In this document: positions 23,901 through 35,535 of the stretch, one piece after another
Layout: each line of letters opens with the position of its first letter
Position numbering within the stretch: position 1 is the stretch's first letter
NCBI GenBank assembly: GCA_033557835.1
Contig: JAWQRO010000149.1
Span: forward strand, 1-52,417
DNA length: 52,417 nt
Source: Helochares maculicollis
Lineage: Eukaryota > Arthropoda > Insecta > Coleoptera > Hydrophilidae
Reading direction: 5' to 3'
Translations under genes and position numbers: made by a program
Notes under the pieces: generated by a model
Database searches by the model: none
Seen by the model: the letters and a program-made list of their open reading frames with translations, nothing else
What the model was told of the DNA's origin: nothing

Positions 23901-24822
23901 TCTTCAAAAAATACGACTTCTAACTACCTATCTATTGATTTGGTGTTGTTTATTAAATTAATTTTTATAAAATAAAATCAAACTCTTGTTTTACTTAGCT
24001 AAATTACGTTTCAATTCTTCATTTATTTCAATTATGTATTTACAATAAAAACATACACAAAAGAGTCACAATCTTAATTTGTGATGTCACTATTTTTTAT
24101 GATAATCACTATTATTTGCAACTGTTTAACTTTGAATAGAACAGAATAGCATGCATATGTGCTTGGACATAACATTAAAGCTACATTTTTCTAATTTTAT
24201 TCTATTAAGTTGATAAGCTTATTAAGTCAAAATGTATCGATTTTATCGTAAGCATTAGTCCAATTTGCAAGATTGTTTACAATTGGATTGTGTATTCGCA
24301 TTACCTTATTAAATAAATTGAATTTGGAGTGGGTCATGTTTTAAGCCGGGCTTTAGTTACTATTCTATTTAAGAAAGAAAATTGCAACATATATCTGATG
24401 TCTTAAAAGTGACATAATGGTGATGTATACATGCCAATTTAAATATCCTACTAAAACAGAATATTTCTGATTATTCGGTCTAAAGAAAATAAAGCAGTGC
24501 GCATTGATTGATATGTTCCAGCTTTAAGTTGATTCTTTAAACCTGGCCAAATAATTAGGCCCAAATTAATAAAAAAATTAGACGGGCTAAAATGATGGCA
24601 CTAAAAATTAGTGGCCTATATATATTAGCTTAGTCAATTGTTACTAAGACTTTTACTACAAAAGCAAATGCACTATAGTATAAAGGAGTTATAGTCACAA
24701 TTTATTAATTATCAATGAGGTTCTATTGTAAAAATCTATGTCCACTTACAAATATCGAATTAATCTGAAATATGCATTTTACATTCCTTTTTGCCCTGGC
24801 AAAGTACTAGTAACAAAACTAG
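20991..24822. other. AT-rich intergenic or intronic DNA
   Basis: Apart from the candidate exon at 21.75 kb I see no gene. A 67-codon frame at 23019-23222 (MDLINAAKAASFGVSHAMLI) is an ordinary AT-rich frame without recognisable features. Confidence 0.45.
21753..21862 (+). CDS. Candidate isolated internal exon (36 codons)
   Basis: It is bounded by TTGTGTTTCTCTCAG/AC and CACCCG/GTAAGTGA, both close to consensus, and has exactly one open frame: FKNDGKRLDFINREG, then ILIYLVGGFRCAELLIHSCH. It is GC-richer than its surroundings. The opening FKNDGKRLDFI resembles the FxDGKRxIDFVL motif of anoctamin (TMEM16) proteins, but the rest does not, so the family is unproven. No neighbouring exon could be joined with confidence. 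Confidence 0.3.
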
Positions 24823-24824
24823 TA

Positions 24825-25892
24825 TACCAGGTGCGCCACTTTAAAATGTCGTTTTGTTGTCAAGAGATAGCGCATGAAAACCATTAAGCCATTATTTTTA
24901 TGAGACTGCCTACTATCAAATGTCATATTCGATTAGTTGTTAACGAGTTAATAGCATATTTTGAGCCAAGTAAATAGTATTTGCGGCATGTAATGATTTT
25001 CCTGTTCAATAAAACCAGGCATCGGAAAGTCATCGAATTCTTGTGGAGACTTACAGCAGTCTTGCTCCAACTGTCAGGACTTGTGAACGCTAGTTTTAAC
25101 ATTTCAAAAGTGGCAATTTTAGTGTTATTGACAAATGACCTGAAAATCCACCAAACAAGTTTGAATACCACGAAGTACAGGCATTACTGGACGAAGATGG
25201 TTCACTAACACTACAAATGATGGCGGAGCAGTTAAACGTTACTCGGCAAGCCATTTCCAATCAACTGGGAACCATGGAAAATATTCAAAAGGTTGGTAAA
25301 TCGATTCCACACATACTGAACGAACGTCAGATGGAAAGACGAAAAACTGTGCGAAATGTTGCATTTGCACCACAAGAGAAAGAGTGTTTTTGCACCGGGC
25401 TTTAACTGGCGATTAAAAATGGATATATTTTGAGAATCCCAAACGTAAGAAATCGTGGGTCGCTTGTCAAACTTGGCGAAACAGTTAAAACCGTCCGCTA
25501 CCGATAACAAATGATGAATTTAAACCACGCATTGATCGAAAAACGCCCAGAATGGGCTCGAAGACACGACAAAGTCTTCAGCACATTCAGTCAAAGTGAA
25601 CAAAGAAACGATTTCTTTGCTTAGTTGGGAATTCCTACTCCATCCGCCATATTCACCAGACTTGGCGCCTTCTGATTATCACCTTTTATCATCAATGGGA
25701 CACACACTGGCTAAGCAACACTATAAAACTTTCGAGGATGTACAAAAATGACTCGATGAATAGATATCAATGAAAGTTGAAGCTTTCTTTTGGTACGGTA
25801 TCGATAAATTGAATAAAAAATGTTTTACCATTGTTCTTAAATTATTGCATATTTTAAATGAACAATGACATTTTAAACTTGGGCACCTGGTA
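24825..25892 (+). mobile_element. Mariner-family DNA transposon, inactivated, with both inverted terminal repeats
   Basis: Terminal repeats start TACCAGGTGCGCCACTTTAA on the left and, in reverse complement, TACCAGGTGCCCAAGTTTAA on the right, flanked by TA target duplications (24823-24824 and 25893-25894). Inside, the transposase reads in several frames: MMAEQLNVTRQAISNQLG (helix-turn-helix, 25217), IPHILNERQMERRKT, ALIEKRPEWARRHDKV (25532) and HPPYSPDLAPSDYHLL (25647-25694), which carries the third Asp of the DD34D triad. The element is about 200 bp shorter than usual for mariners. The stretch between the first catalytic-region remnant (YFENPK, near 25421) and ALIEKRPEW is shortened, so the second catalytic Asp region appears deleted. 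Stops and frameshifts confirm it is dead. Confidence 0.85.
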
Positions 25893-25894
25893 TA

Positions 25895-28800
25895 TCTAAT
25901 TTCAGTAACAAACCTAATTTTTTAGATCACATTTTTACTTCAAAATATCAGTTTTCCTTTAATTATCCTATTATTTTGTAAAGCTAGTCTGAAATAAAGA
26001 TACAAGTGTAAAACTAATAAAAAAAGTTGCGGTATAGATTCAATTTCAATTCTCCTTCCTAGAATTACCAATTCATTTCCTGTGTGAAGCATATCGCTTG
26101 AATTATAGAGTAATTGTTCTATTTACTCTACCAAACGGTAATTTTGAACTTTCTAAAATTTTCAAAGAGTACATAAAAATTTAAATATGCTACATTTTCC
26201 GTAAAAGTTTCAATAAACAATAAAGAGAGGAAATATTATTTGGTTCGCCCAATGTGACATATACATTACATATTTATTTCCATAAAAAATATATCTCTTT
26301 CATTATTTATATCTTCTGGATGACGAATTGTGCGTGCAGCCGCTTCCAGCTGCGGCATATGCCCCGGCTCTTATTCCCAATACTCAATTCTCTTACTGCA
26401 GAAGGAAAATCTAATCAGTTTGGAAAAAAGGTCTCCTCGCTCATTTGCACTCATCCAAACTGTGGCACCTCGTCCAGAATTTAAATAGTAAGAAATTTTC
26501 AGGGCCTTTCAAGGATCTCCAATGCGCCGGCCTGATTCACGGGCCCCATCTCCACCATCCAAGTTTTGATGCTGAAAACGCTCCAGTCTCGAAAGGACCC
26601 GCGCGCGGCAACTCCCTGAACTCATCTCTCCCTGAACCAGGAGCGCGCTGTTGCGCTGAATTCCTGTTTGCGTGCTTAACAAACTTTTTCATTAATCTTA
26701 CTACTAGTTGCTGTTGGTTTTTACTCAAACTACTTAACTCGCACGTTTGTTTAGTTTCTTACGAAATAGAAGAAGGTACGTACCCCTGCTTTTCTGAAAT
26801 ATTAAATGCATGAAGTCAACTCCAAGTTTGAATATCAAAACTAGTGGAAACAAGTTTCCCAAACTTTTATATACAGAACAAATTTTCAATTTTCGTCACG
26901 TAATATGGTCTTTTTCTTTCATGCACTCCAACTTTTCCACAGTTTCAATTTTAATTAACGTCTATAAAAGTTTTTATAACACAGTCGCCTCGAATGAAAA
27001 ACCAGATAAACGCCGCCGCATTTAAAAATAAATCGGGGCTTTAACCGCTGAAAACCCAAAATTAAACAAAATAAAAAATAAATGGATGTCAACTCGTTAA
27101 CTAGAAAGCTAACAAGAGAGGCAGAAAGAGATGTGGGTAAAAATGAAACAAATAAAAAATTTAATTAAAATTATAACGAAATGGACAAATAAATCCCTAT
27201 GTAAGAATGGGGTTCGTTTTGGTCATACATTATAAAAGTGTTGGTTTGAATGCAGCGCGGTATTTATTAGGAGTTATTTTCTTTATTTGTGGATACACAT
27301 ACACAAAGGTAAGGAATCCCCGTGGACTCTGGATTCCGGGTTCTATTAAAAACCTTTCTTTTTTTGAGCATCAAAAAATATAATTAGATTCGTGTTTTTT
27401 ACACAACTTTTATAGAAAGACGTTTTTATTGGCGGCGTTAAAGAGTAAAATATAATTTACTTTGCTCTGCAATTTATTTTAGATTAACTTACCGTTGGTG
27501 TAAAAAAGTTGATAATTTTTCACGAAGAAACAAGTTTTTATTTTAAATTTAATAAGTGCTTTTACACCAGAAATAAGCGTTTATTCCGTAAATTATGTTG
27601 TATTCAGTAAATAAAAATTTACACACTGAAATTCTGTTTGAAAACAGGTTCAGCTTACATAAAATCCAAAACAGAAAGACCGTAAAGGGAGGAGCAATAA
27701 AACGATATTTCTATAATATATTTGCAGTTGAGAAAGTTTCGAATTAAATTTTCGTCTATATTCTCGTCAGCGGCGCGACAGCTCTTTTGAGTCGAAACTT
27801 TTACCCTGAACTTACCGCGAATAGAGTAGCTTGTGTAAATGTTGTACCTTCCCGTGTCGAAACTTTTGTTTGGTAATTGAATAATCAACAAAAGCTTAAA
27901 ATCTGCGTGATGTCACGATATATATAGGAACCTTCTAGCCGAAACTAGTTTGTTGATGTGGATGTGAAAACTATTCGTCAAAGGGTTGTTTAGTTTAGGA
28001 AACATTTGTAGGACAGGAAATCATTTTAATTAAATTGCTACTCATGTCCATTTGTAGTTTGCTTTTGAGTTATCAATTGTTATATATTATTGTGATTTAT
28101 GACGCTTGCCCTGTTTAAAGAAACTCGTGGGTTTTATTAGACTATTTTGACGTTCATCACTTTATCATTTACTTAAGTCTCCGATATTATTGGTCAGCCT
28201 TTGAGTTATCTTCAAAATTTAAAATTGCAGGCACTTAATTGCATTGGCATTTGAAATATATGATAATATAAGGTCAAATAAAAACTTATGGCAGCGAGCT
28301 TGGAATATCTTATACATTGATTTGCAATAGTAAGACAAATATTTATAAAATACATTATTCACCAGAACTTCTTATGGCGTTGGTATTCTAAAACATACTA
28401 TTTATTAATATTTTTCTTTTTTGACTAAGAAAATAAAGTTTTAAACCTCAACAGAAGTCCTTTTTCTTTATATGAACATTACATTTTTAATTGTGCTTGT
28501 TAAATGACGTATTAAATTTATTTGTAATTTCAAGTCACTTAGTTTTTATATATGTTGTGTTTGACAGTCTAATGTCAAAATAAATTATACTCTTAAGAAA
28601 AACCCTACTCATCTCTTACTTGGTTGTAAATTTAGATGCTGTAAGACACTTTGAAATTTAAAAATTATATTTAAAATACACACATAATAATAACTTTTAA
28701 AAATGCAACTGTTACAAAAGTACTGCAAATCAGACGACTCTCTTACATTTTTACCTGTAACTAACAATAAACAGAAATACAGAAGTATATTAAATTTATA

Positions 28801-31800
28801 GGTCAAAAAGAGAGTAATATTTTACTAATAAGTGATGTGTAGGACGGGCGAGGTCTTTAAATTTCGTTGGTTCACTCGCGAAAATATTGAGTTTCCTTTT
28901 TTCTGAATATTCGGGCCGTAAAATGGAGCATTAAAAGTGGAAACACACTTATTGATATGACTGGAGTTTAACATATTTTACCAGTACATTATTGCGTCAT
29001 CCTTACTGCAACAAAAGGAAAATCTCAAACGGATGCGAAATGCTTGAGGGCCGGTTTTTTACCCGGCTTGGGCCGAGAAAGTTTTACGTAGCAGGTTATA
29101 AATTATGATGACTTTTATCTGACAACTTTGGCGAAAATAATCTTTATTTCCTATAAAAAGAGTACGCGAGCATCTCCAGGAGTGTAAAAAACACAGTTCG
29201 CAAGAAGGACGTCGCGACTTGCCGCATCTCTCAACTAGAAGAAACGCACGCCGGAAATAAATACGCATGCTGGAGATATACAAATCCTCAAGTTTTCCAT
29301 TTAAAGATGATTTTAATTGATTATGCTATTTCCGCTTTCAGAAATTAATGTAAGGGAAAGTTAATAATAATCTTTCTATCTGGAAACTTGAAGCCAACTG
29401 TGACGTCATTCTTAGATAGTTTGGGCGAAAATCATTTATTGTGGGATTTAAAATGATCACCTAAACATTATATGTATGTTGTTTATATTTTGTACATAAA
29501 ACTTTTGCAAACCGTATTATAATGGTGAAATAATTTTATACCTTTGGGCGGACGTGTATTTTTCCTAGTTGACGTTTATTTAAGTCTAATCGTGTTTGAA
29601 TTGTTTTATCGTAGTATTATCTACTGCAGTTGAAGCTTAATTCAGTGAGCCATCTGAAATCGGTTAAAAATTAAGAAAAAAGTCAAAAAGGAAAAGACAA
29701 TAGTTTTTACTATTTTCTTAAAAAGTTGCGAGGTGTCTAGTCAGGTGGCAAGAAGGCGTACTCATCAGTTCAAGCTAACAAGAATTCTATAAAATTCAAA
29801 TATAATCATTGCACATAAATAAATTACATATGAAACCTTACGAGCATATAAAGTTAAACGAAATACAAATTATTTCTAGGAAAGTACGTGCCAGCACGAC
29901 GGGACTAGTGGTAAGAGGCACGTGTTTTAGTACTACAATTTAAGTTTGAATTTAAAGTAAACCTAAAAATATCACAAAACTATTATGATTTTTTATTAAA
30001 AACTAGTTTACTTAATAAACTCAATAATTCATGGGGATCGTGCCAGTCGATTTTTGATGTGCTTGGTTTTTATGGCGATTTCTTTTTTGTTAATGCAGCA
30101 AAGAGTGTCTCGTATGTCAATCTTGTGTTCAGTATACTATAATATATATAATAATGGACATTAAGTGCAAGTACTTGCCTAAATTATATTGTTTTTTTTT
30201 TAGATTTGTTCTAAATACTGAAAATAATTGGCCATTACTTGTCCAGTTTGCCACGGGTATAGTAGAGCCCCAGCCTGAGGAAAAATTCTTAGGTTAAGTG
30301 CTAAGCCAACAACATTGTGGAGTTTTCTCTATTTAACTCTCGGGGGAAGAGAAGCATACATCTCACCTTTAGATGAGTACTAGAGCCGATTGAGATACGC
30401 GGTGGCTTTTTTTAGGATTTAAAAATTTCTTTATAATATTTATTGGGTAGAAGTTAGCAGCAAGCAAGTCACATACTAATTTAAAATTATTTTTTAATGT
30501 ACAGTGTACACTTTGCTAACAATTTTATTTTTTAAGGCAAATAAGAGATATATTTTCCTAGTAAAGTAAACCTTTCTGGACCAATCTAACTGAACTAAGC
30601 TGCTTTCATTCTTAGTTACTAAGAAGTCTAGGGAGGGGTCACCGCCCTTGTTATTACCTCAAAATTCATGTTGTTGTAAGGGTTGTTAAAATTAAAGTCT
30701 ACTTTAATGGAAGGGACCGTAGCTATAAGCTTGTCCAGAGATTGGTACAGAAAAGGGATTGAAAACTCAAATTTAGGGAAGCTAGATATCAGGAAATAAT
30801 TCAATATTATTACTGCGAAATGGGAGATATTTTAGAATTCATGAGGCAAGCAAAAATCTATTTATAAAAATAATTTTTGAAATGTAAACTACGCCGAGTC
30901 AAAAATAAATTACAGCTACAAGGTACATCTTGCTGATTAGTTACGGTAGAAAGCCCTGCCGCGTATGTTTGCTGCCGGGCATTACATGCATTTACAGCTT
31001 AATATTGCTCATTTGAGCACTAGTTTATAACGGTTTAGCAATTTTTGTAATTGTATTACTCAATTTTGTTAATGTGTCTTTGCAGTTTTTGATCTCATAA
31101 ATATATGTTCCTTTTTCAAGTCTGTTGTATTACTATATAACTATTTTATTCGGTTAATAACAGTGTGTAAAATGATTTTTTAGATTCATAACAATTTCCA
31201 TTGGGACCAGTTAAGGGTGAAAATGTTTTACATATTTGGAGATGAAAAATGGTATGGGACGAAGGTTTTTAAACAGTGTTCTAAATAGTTCCATTGTTAA
31301 GTTGGCAAATAATGGATATTCAATGGGGCATCCAACTGATCATGACTATTACTTTTGAATTAACCATTAGTACAGCTTTATTGTAGGTATACACAGAGCG
31401 AGGAGCATCTTATCTTAAATTAGGCGATATGTTTTTTAGTGGTTTCATAGCAGTAGCTTTTTAAGATATTGCCCACTTGTTATATCAGATTGCCCATTGT
31501 TGGTCATAGTTTTGAATTCTGCAAAGTAAATGTATAATGTCTCTCTTTTCTTTCTAATTTTTCTAGTTAAGCGTTAGTTAACGCTGTTAAGCAAAGCCCA
31601 GTCATTGCGTGTTCTAGCTTCCTGCCACTTACTTCGAAGTTTTATCTTCACAATTATTAAATATTTAGCTTCCATAACAACGAACGCCCTGCACCGTTCT
31701 TTTAATACTTGCTAGATTCGTAAACAACTTCCTAGGCAACAATGGTGAATTCATCTTATAGATTTGAAGATTTATTTCTCCTTCTATTAAGTAACGATTT

Positions 31801-32760
31801 TGCTTCTTATTTGTATACCTGCAGGTAAAAGCAGAGTTGGGGTCTTTCATAAATATAATATAGCTGTTTGTTAATTAGATAGGATAATAGTTCAAATTTA
31901 TATCGAAACACTATTGATTTATATTTGAGGGATATATCTGATCACAAAAAGAGCAATCAGAACTGGGGAGTGTCTATGGGTCAGTCTTTTGACTTGCCCG
32001 TTTGATAGTTAAAATTAACTGTAAACATAGCTGTGACTCTCCAAAATCTTTACTTTGGGTCAACGACTCCATATAACAGAAATAAGATGTTGCATCTTTT
32101 AAAGATTCTAATTCATCACTATAGGTGATATGTTTGCATGATCAGTAACTAGTACTTCCTCTTAGGTGTTGTTTTAATAACTTATTAGCTTTAGTACTGG
32201 CTTGCAGTGTGATAGAATATGTTTTCTTTTAATGGTGATCAAAAATACAATTCATTTGCATTCCATTTCAAAAGTTTAAGGGAATCAAGCATAGTACTTT
32301 GTTAGTGTAAATTAAGACAGCTCTCAGTTTTTTTGAAGCCACCGCCTTTGCTATTATTTCATAAGATAATTGTTTTCTTGTATAATAAGTTTAAGCAAGA
32401 GGATTTAAAGGGCGATATCATTATCGAAAATTATTTATCTTAGCTAGCATTATATTAGTTTATAGTTTTAGAATACATCTACATCTCTACCAACTAAAGA
32501 CGGAACCTTTACAAAATAATAAAATATAAGTTTAACTGTATATTGCACAAAAATGAATTAAAAAGCTAAATATTTTTGATGATAAATGGTTAATTTGCTA
32601 ATTAAATTCACTATTCCGGAAAAGAAATTAAAGGTAGAACTTTAGAATAAGTGATTCATTTTTAAAAACAGAAATAGTTGAAAAGTTCATAAAAGTCCAT
32701 TATTTCTGCTCTGTACATATACTCTCAAATAGTAATAAAATCTCAGCTGCTGTATACATT
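25895..32760. other. Long gene-poor stretch with GC-rich islands
   Basis: GC-richer islands at about 26,320-26,760, 27,760-27,860 and 28,840-29,290 stand out in AT-rich DNA. The first holds a 122-codon plus frame (26445-26813) and an opposing 63-codon frame; neither is recognised. A block at about 30,240-30,420 (GCCACGGGTATAGTAGAGCC onward) and one at 30,600-30,760 look like decayed repeat sequence but could not be matched. Confidence 0.4.
27231..27308 (+). promoter_or_regulatory. Possible TATA promoter with short leader exon
   Basis: TATAAAAG (27231-27238) is followed about 70 bp downstream by CACAAAG/GTAAGG, a strong splice donor (27308/27309). The distance fits a short noncoding first exon of a plus-strand gene. 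No downstream exon was identified, so this is only a candidate. Confidence 0.2.
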
Positions 32761-32793
32761 TATAAATGTTTTATTATATACAATATATTGTAG

Positions 32794-33243
32794 TTATATA
32801 CACTGCAATATCAATAAATATGATGCAAATACAAATCCATATAAAAAAGGAAAAATGCGCTGTTGGGGCATAGGGGCATCGCTCGTTGCTGAAAATATAA
32901 CGGCTCGCGTTAGGCCTTGCCCACAATTGCAATGGTCTTTTTTGCAACCAGTACAAGATGTTAGATTTCCATTGGGATACTTGTCAATAATTTCTTGGCG
33001 AACAGTTTTCCATTGTGTAGGATTTGCAATTTGTCTAATGTATTTTACATCATACCCCATCTTTAAAATTCCTATTACGCAGGTGTCATCTGCTCCACCT
33101 GTTTCCAATTTAAGTGGATTGGATTCGTCTCGTGGATAGTTGCAGTCCGAATCTTGAGGCCCCTGACAATTGCAACAAATAAGTTCTTTCGAAACTTTTA
33201 CCAAACTAATAAACAAAATAATATTCAAAAAATAACTATTCAT
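32794..33243 (-). CDS. Ly6/three-finger (Quiver-like) protein, probably GPI-anchored, copy 1
   Basis: The gene encodes 149 residues from the ATG at 33243-33241, close to its 147-residue paralogue at 37.4 kb. It has a signal peptide (MNSYFLNIILFISLVKVSK), then the Ly6 cysteine pattern: ELICCNCQG, DSDCNYP, a cysteine in DDTCVIG, KMGYDVKYIRQ, SCTGCKKDHCNC, GLTR. It ends in a hydrophobic tail (FPFLYGFVFASYLLILQCI) typical of a GPI-anchor signal. Such proteins sit on the outer cell surface; some insect members modulate channels or receptors, or septate junctions. Two cysteines present in copy 2 (IRQC and ESC) are missing, which would remove one disulfide. The frame is open for a further 33 codons upstream, with another ATG at MSYVRNRYM. 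A poly(A) signal (AATAAA, plus-strand TTTATT near 32769) lies just after the stop. The gene has no intron. Confidence 0.8.
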   Translation of the reverse strand: MNSYFLNIILFISLVKVSKELICCNCQGPQDSDCNYPRDESNPLKLETGGADDTCVIGILKMGYDVKYIRQIANPTQWKTVRQEIIDKYPNGNLTSCTGCKKDHCNCGQGLTRAVIFSATSDAPMPQQRIFPFLYGFVFASYLLILQCI

Positions 33244-33299
33244 GTATCGATTCCTTACATATGACATTTTTAGCGAAATAGATTTTTTTTCTATAAAAT

Positions 33300-34079
33300 A
33301 TCTAACTAAATTATAGATTGAAAGGGCAAAGCTACTTTCCAAACTAAATTTGAAGAAAATATATTTTCAATAAAATTTCGCTATTAAATTTATAATAAAT
33401 TTTTTTTATGACTTTTGGATGTCATATGCAAGAGAATTGCTAATGAATTTAATTACTAAGAGCAACGGTAGGTTCTAGCAAAGAAGGAAAAGAATTTTAT
33501 ACCATTATCGAGTAACAAAATCTAAACAAAATTATCATCTGACGCATTAATGACTTAAGTTTTGTCTAAATAACTTTTATTGCAAAATAACTCGTTACTA
33601 TAGTGGTTGAGGTTGTAAAATACTTATTTCTATTCATATAGAAATCTTTCGTTTCATTATACGACATTACTTGGTTCTCTTGTGGAAAAAATATTTCTGT
33701 AAGATCTGGAAAAAGTATTTTTCTTCTTGTCTTGATTTATAGACTTCACAGAAAGGAGTAAACGTCAAAAACATTTAGTCGATCCTCTCTTAGAACTTTA
33801 TAGTTTTATTGATTTTCATTCAGTCCAATCATATATAGACTGAAACTCGCTGATCATATGCTGACATGAAGAGTTCTTCACAGTATAGACAATAAAACAA
33901 GTTTTGATGTATTCCATTATAATTATAAAAATAAAAACTGCCAGTAATACAGAAGTCTGAGGTTTCAATTAAGCGTTAGAAGTTTTTTTTTATTTTTTAC
34001 AAATATTTAGAAATTAGATGTTTGGTTATATAGATAATTACTATCATCATAGTTATCAAGTCTTTTAATTTTCTAGGCT
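33300..34079. other. Spacer upstream of Ly6-like copy 1
   Basis: AT-rich. No promoter element was recognised with confidence. Confidence 0.4.
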
Positions 34080-34815
34080 ATAGTTTTCTTATTGTTTAAC
34101 CCATTAACTGTACTACAGGGAAGTGTCTTGGAATCGTTCCTATATCTTCTATGTACCGCCACCATACTTTCAATCAAAGAGTCATTCATGGCACAATTGC
34201 TGATAAAACAATCATAACGACAAATGTTGATACACAAATTGAAGGCATAAAAACATTGTAGATAGCAATAAATACAGTCAACCAAAGGAAAACTGATCGT
34301 ATCAACGATACGAAATCTACTCACGTAACATTTACATTGCAATGACAAGACCAATTATCTAACACACCTCAACAGAATTTCTGCTCCACAAGCAGATGCA
34401 GTGAAATATCTTGATTTACTTTTAGACAATGGAATAAATCAATAAATAAAAAGTTGAATAGATCAAACTAAAGCCCAGATAAATGTATCGGTTAGAGAGA
34501 CATCATTTCCAACTAAATTTATATTGCAAAAACCGTTCCGTTATCAAACTGATTCGGATATACGGGATTCAGCTACTCGGTTGTACAAAACAATGCAAAG
34601 AAGCCAAAGTAGTATTTTTTGCATGATCAACAATGCCTACTATGTAAACAATCAGGAAACATACAAGAACTAGAATATCAGATGGATAACAGATGTTATT
34701 TAAGAATATGCTGCAAAACATGAAAAACGTTTGTTGCACGGGCTGAATTTATGTATTGACATAAATGAATACCATATCTGAGAGTGTTACATTCGTGTAG
34801 TAAGCCCGAATAAGT
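34080..34815 (+). mobile_element. Jockey-type non-LTR retrotransposon relic (RT C-terminal part)
   Basis: Several frames together give QGSVLESFLYLLCTATILSI (QGSVLGPxLYxLYTAD motif), NDTKSTHVTFTLQ, SAPQADAVKYLDLLLDNGIN (decayed QADxVKYLGLxLDxxL), NAYYVNNQETYKN and EYAAKHEKRLLHGLNL. The order and wording are those of the Jockey RT thumb and C-terminus. It is broken by many stops, and the FADD box is lost. It lies between the two intact Ly6-like genes. Confidence 0.8.
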
Positions 34816-34959
34816 TCTTGTTTAACAATTAATCATTAATTAAAATTTTGAAGTAGTACTAAATTAAATGTATTAAGATCTTGCTAAACATTACAGTAAT
34901 GGATATTTAAAAAGTAAACATTATGTAGTCCATCAATTAAAATCGTTGAGCTTTAATGT

Positions 34960-35535
34960 ATCATCTCACATTCTCTTTTGAAAGATGGTCCTTTAATTCT
35001 TTGTTGGTTTTCAATATCTCTATTCCATGACATGCGGCTCCAGAATGACTACCTTCCATCTCTAGGTTTTCCTGTTCCCGTTTTCTGATTGCTGTGGTCT
35101 GTATTTCAAATAGATTTTATTTTACACTTTCAAAAACTCTACTGAATGTATGTATGGTATGCTGTTCTGTTGTTTCTATTGATTTAGTTGCTTCTATCAA
35201 TTCTTTCCTGCTGACGGTGTCAAATACTTCCTTCAAGTCAACAAAGGCTAACAGTTATTTTTCCATATCTTTTCACTTATGTTTCTTACCGCATATATTG
35301 CATTTATTTGTTGGAATCGAAGCATTTGGTAATCATACTAGACATTATCTTCTTATTTTTACAGTCGCGCACTTACCAGGTTGATCAGGATTTTGTTACC
35401 TTACATTTAGCAGTATTGCCTGAACCATTTCTGATCTGGACAGTAATTCTAGACACTGACAATCTTACCAGTTTGTCACCTCTAATACATTCAACCTTAC
35501 GTGTTTATCACTCTTAATGTAAAATAAGGTAGTAG
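34960..35535 (-). mobile_element. Non-LTR reverse transcriptase relic
   Basis: Minus-strand reading around 35,300-35,100 gives AVRNISEKIWKNN, a stop, then LLAFVDLKEVFDTVSRKELI and EATKSIETTEQH. This is the RT block with AFVDLxKAFDxVxRxxL. The rest is too decayed to place in a clade; an RTE- or CR1-like origin is most likely. Plus-strand frames of 96 and 69 codons here are shadows. Confidence 0.6.

Noticed and set aside
29044..29078. A GC-rich hairpin-like text (GCCGG, T-run, CCGGC).
   Set aside because: A five-base stem in a eukaryotic setting is not a terminator and is too short to mean much.
30240..30420. A block resembling a repeat unit (GCCACGGGTATAGTAGAGCC to GATACGCGGTGGC).
   Set aside because: No second copy in the window and no tRNA-like or coding feature, so it could not be classed.
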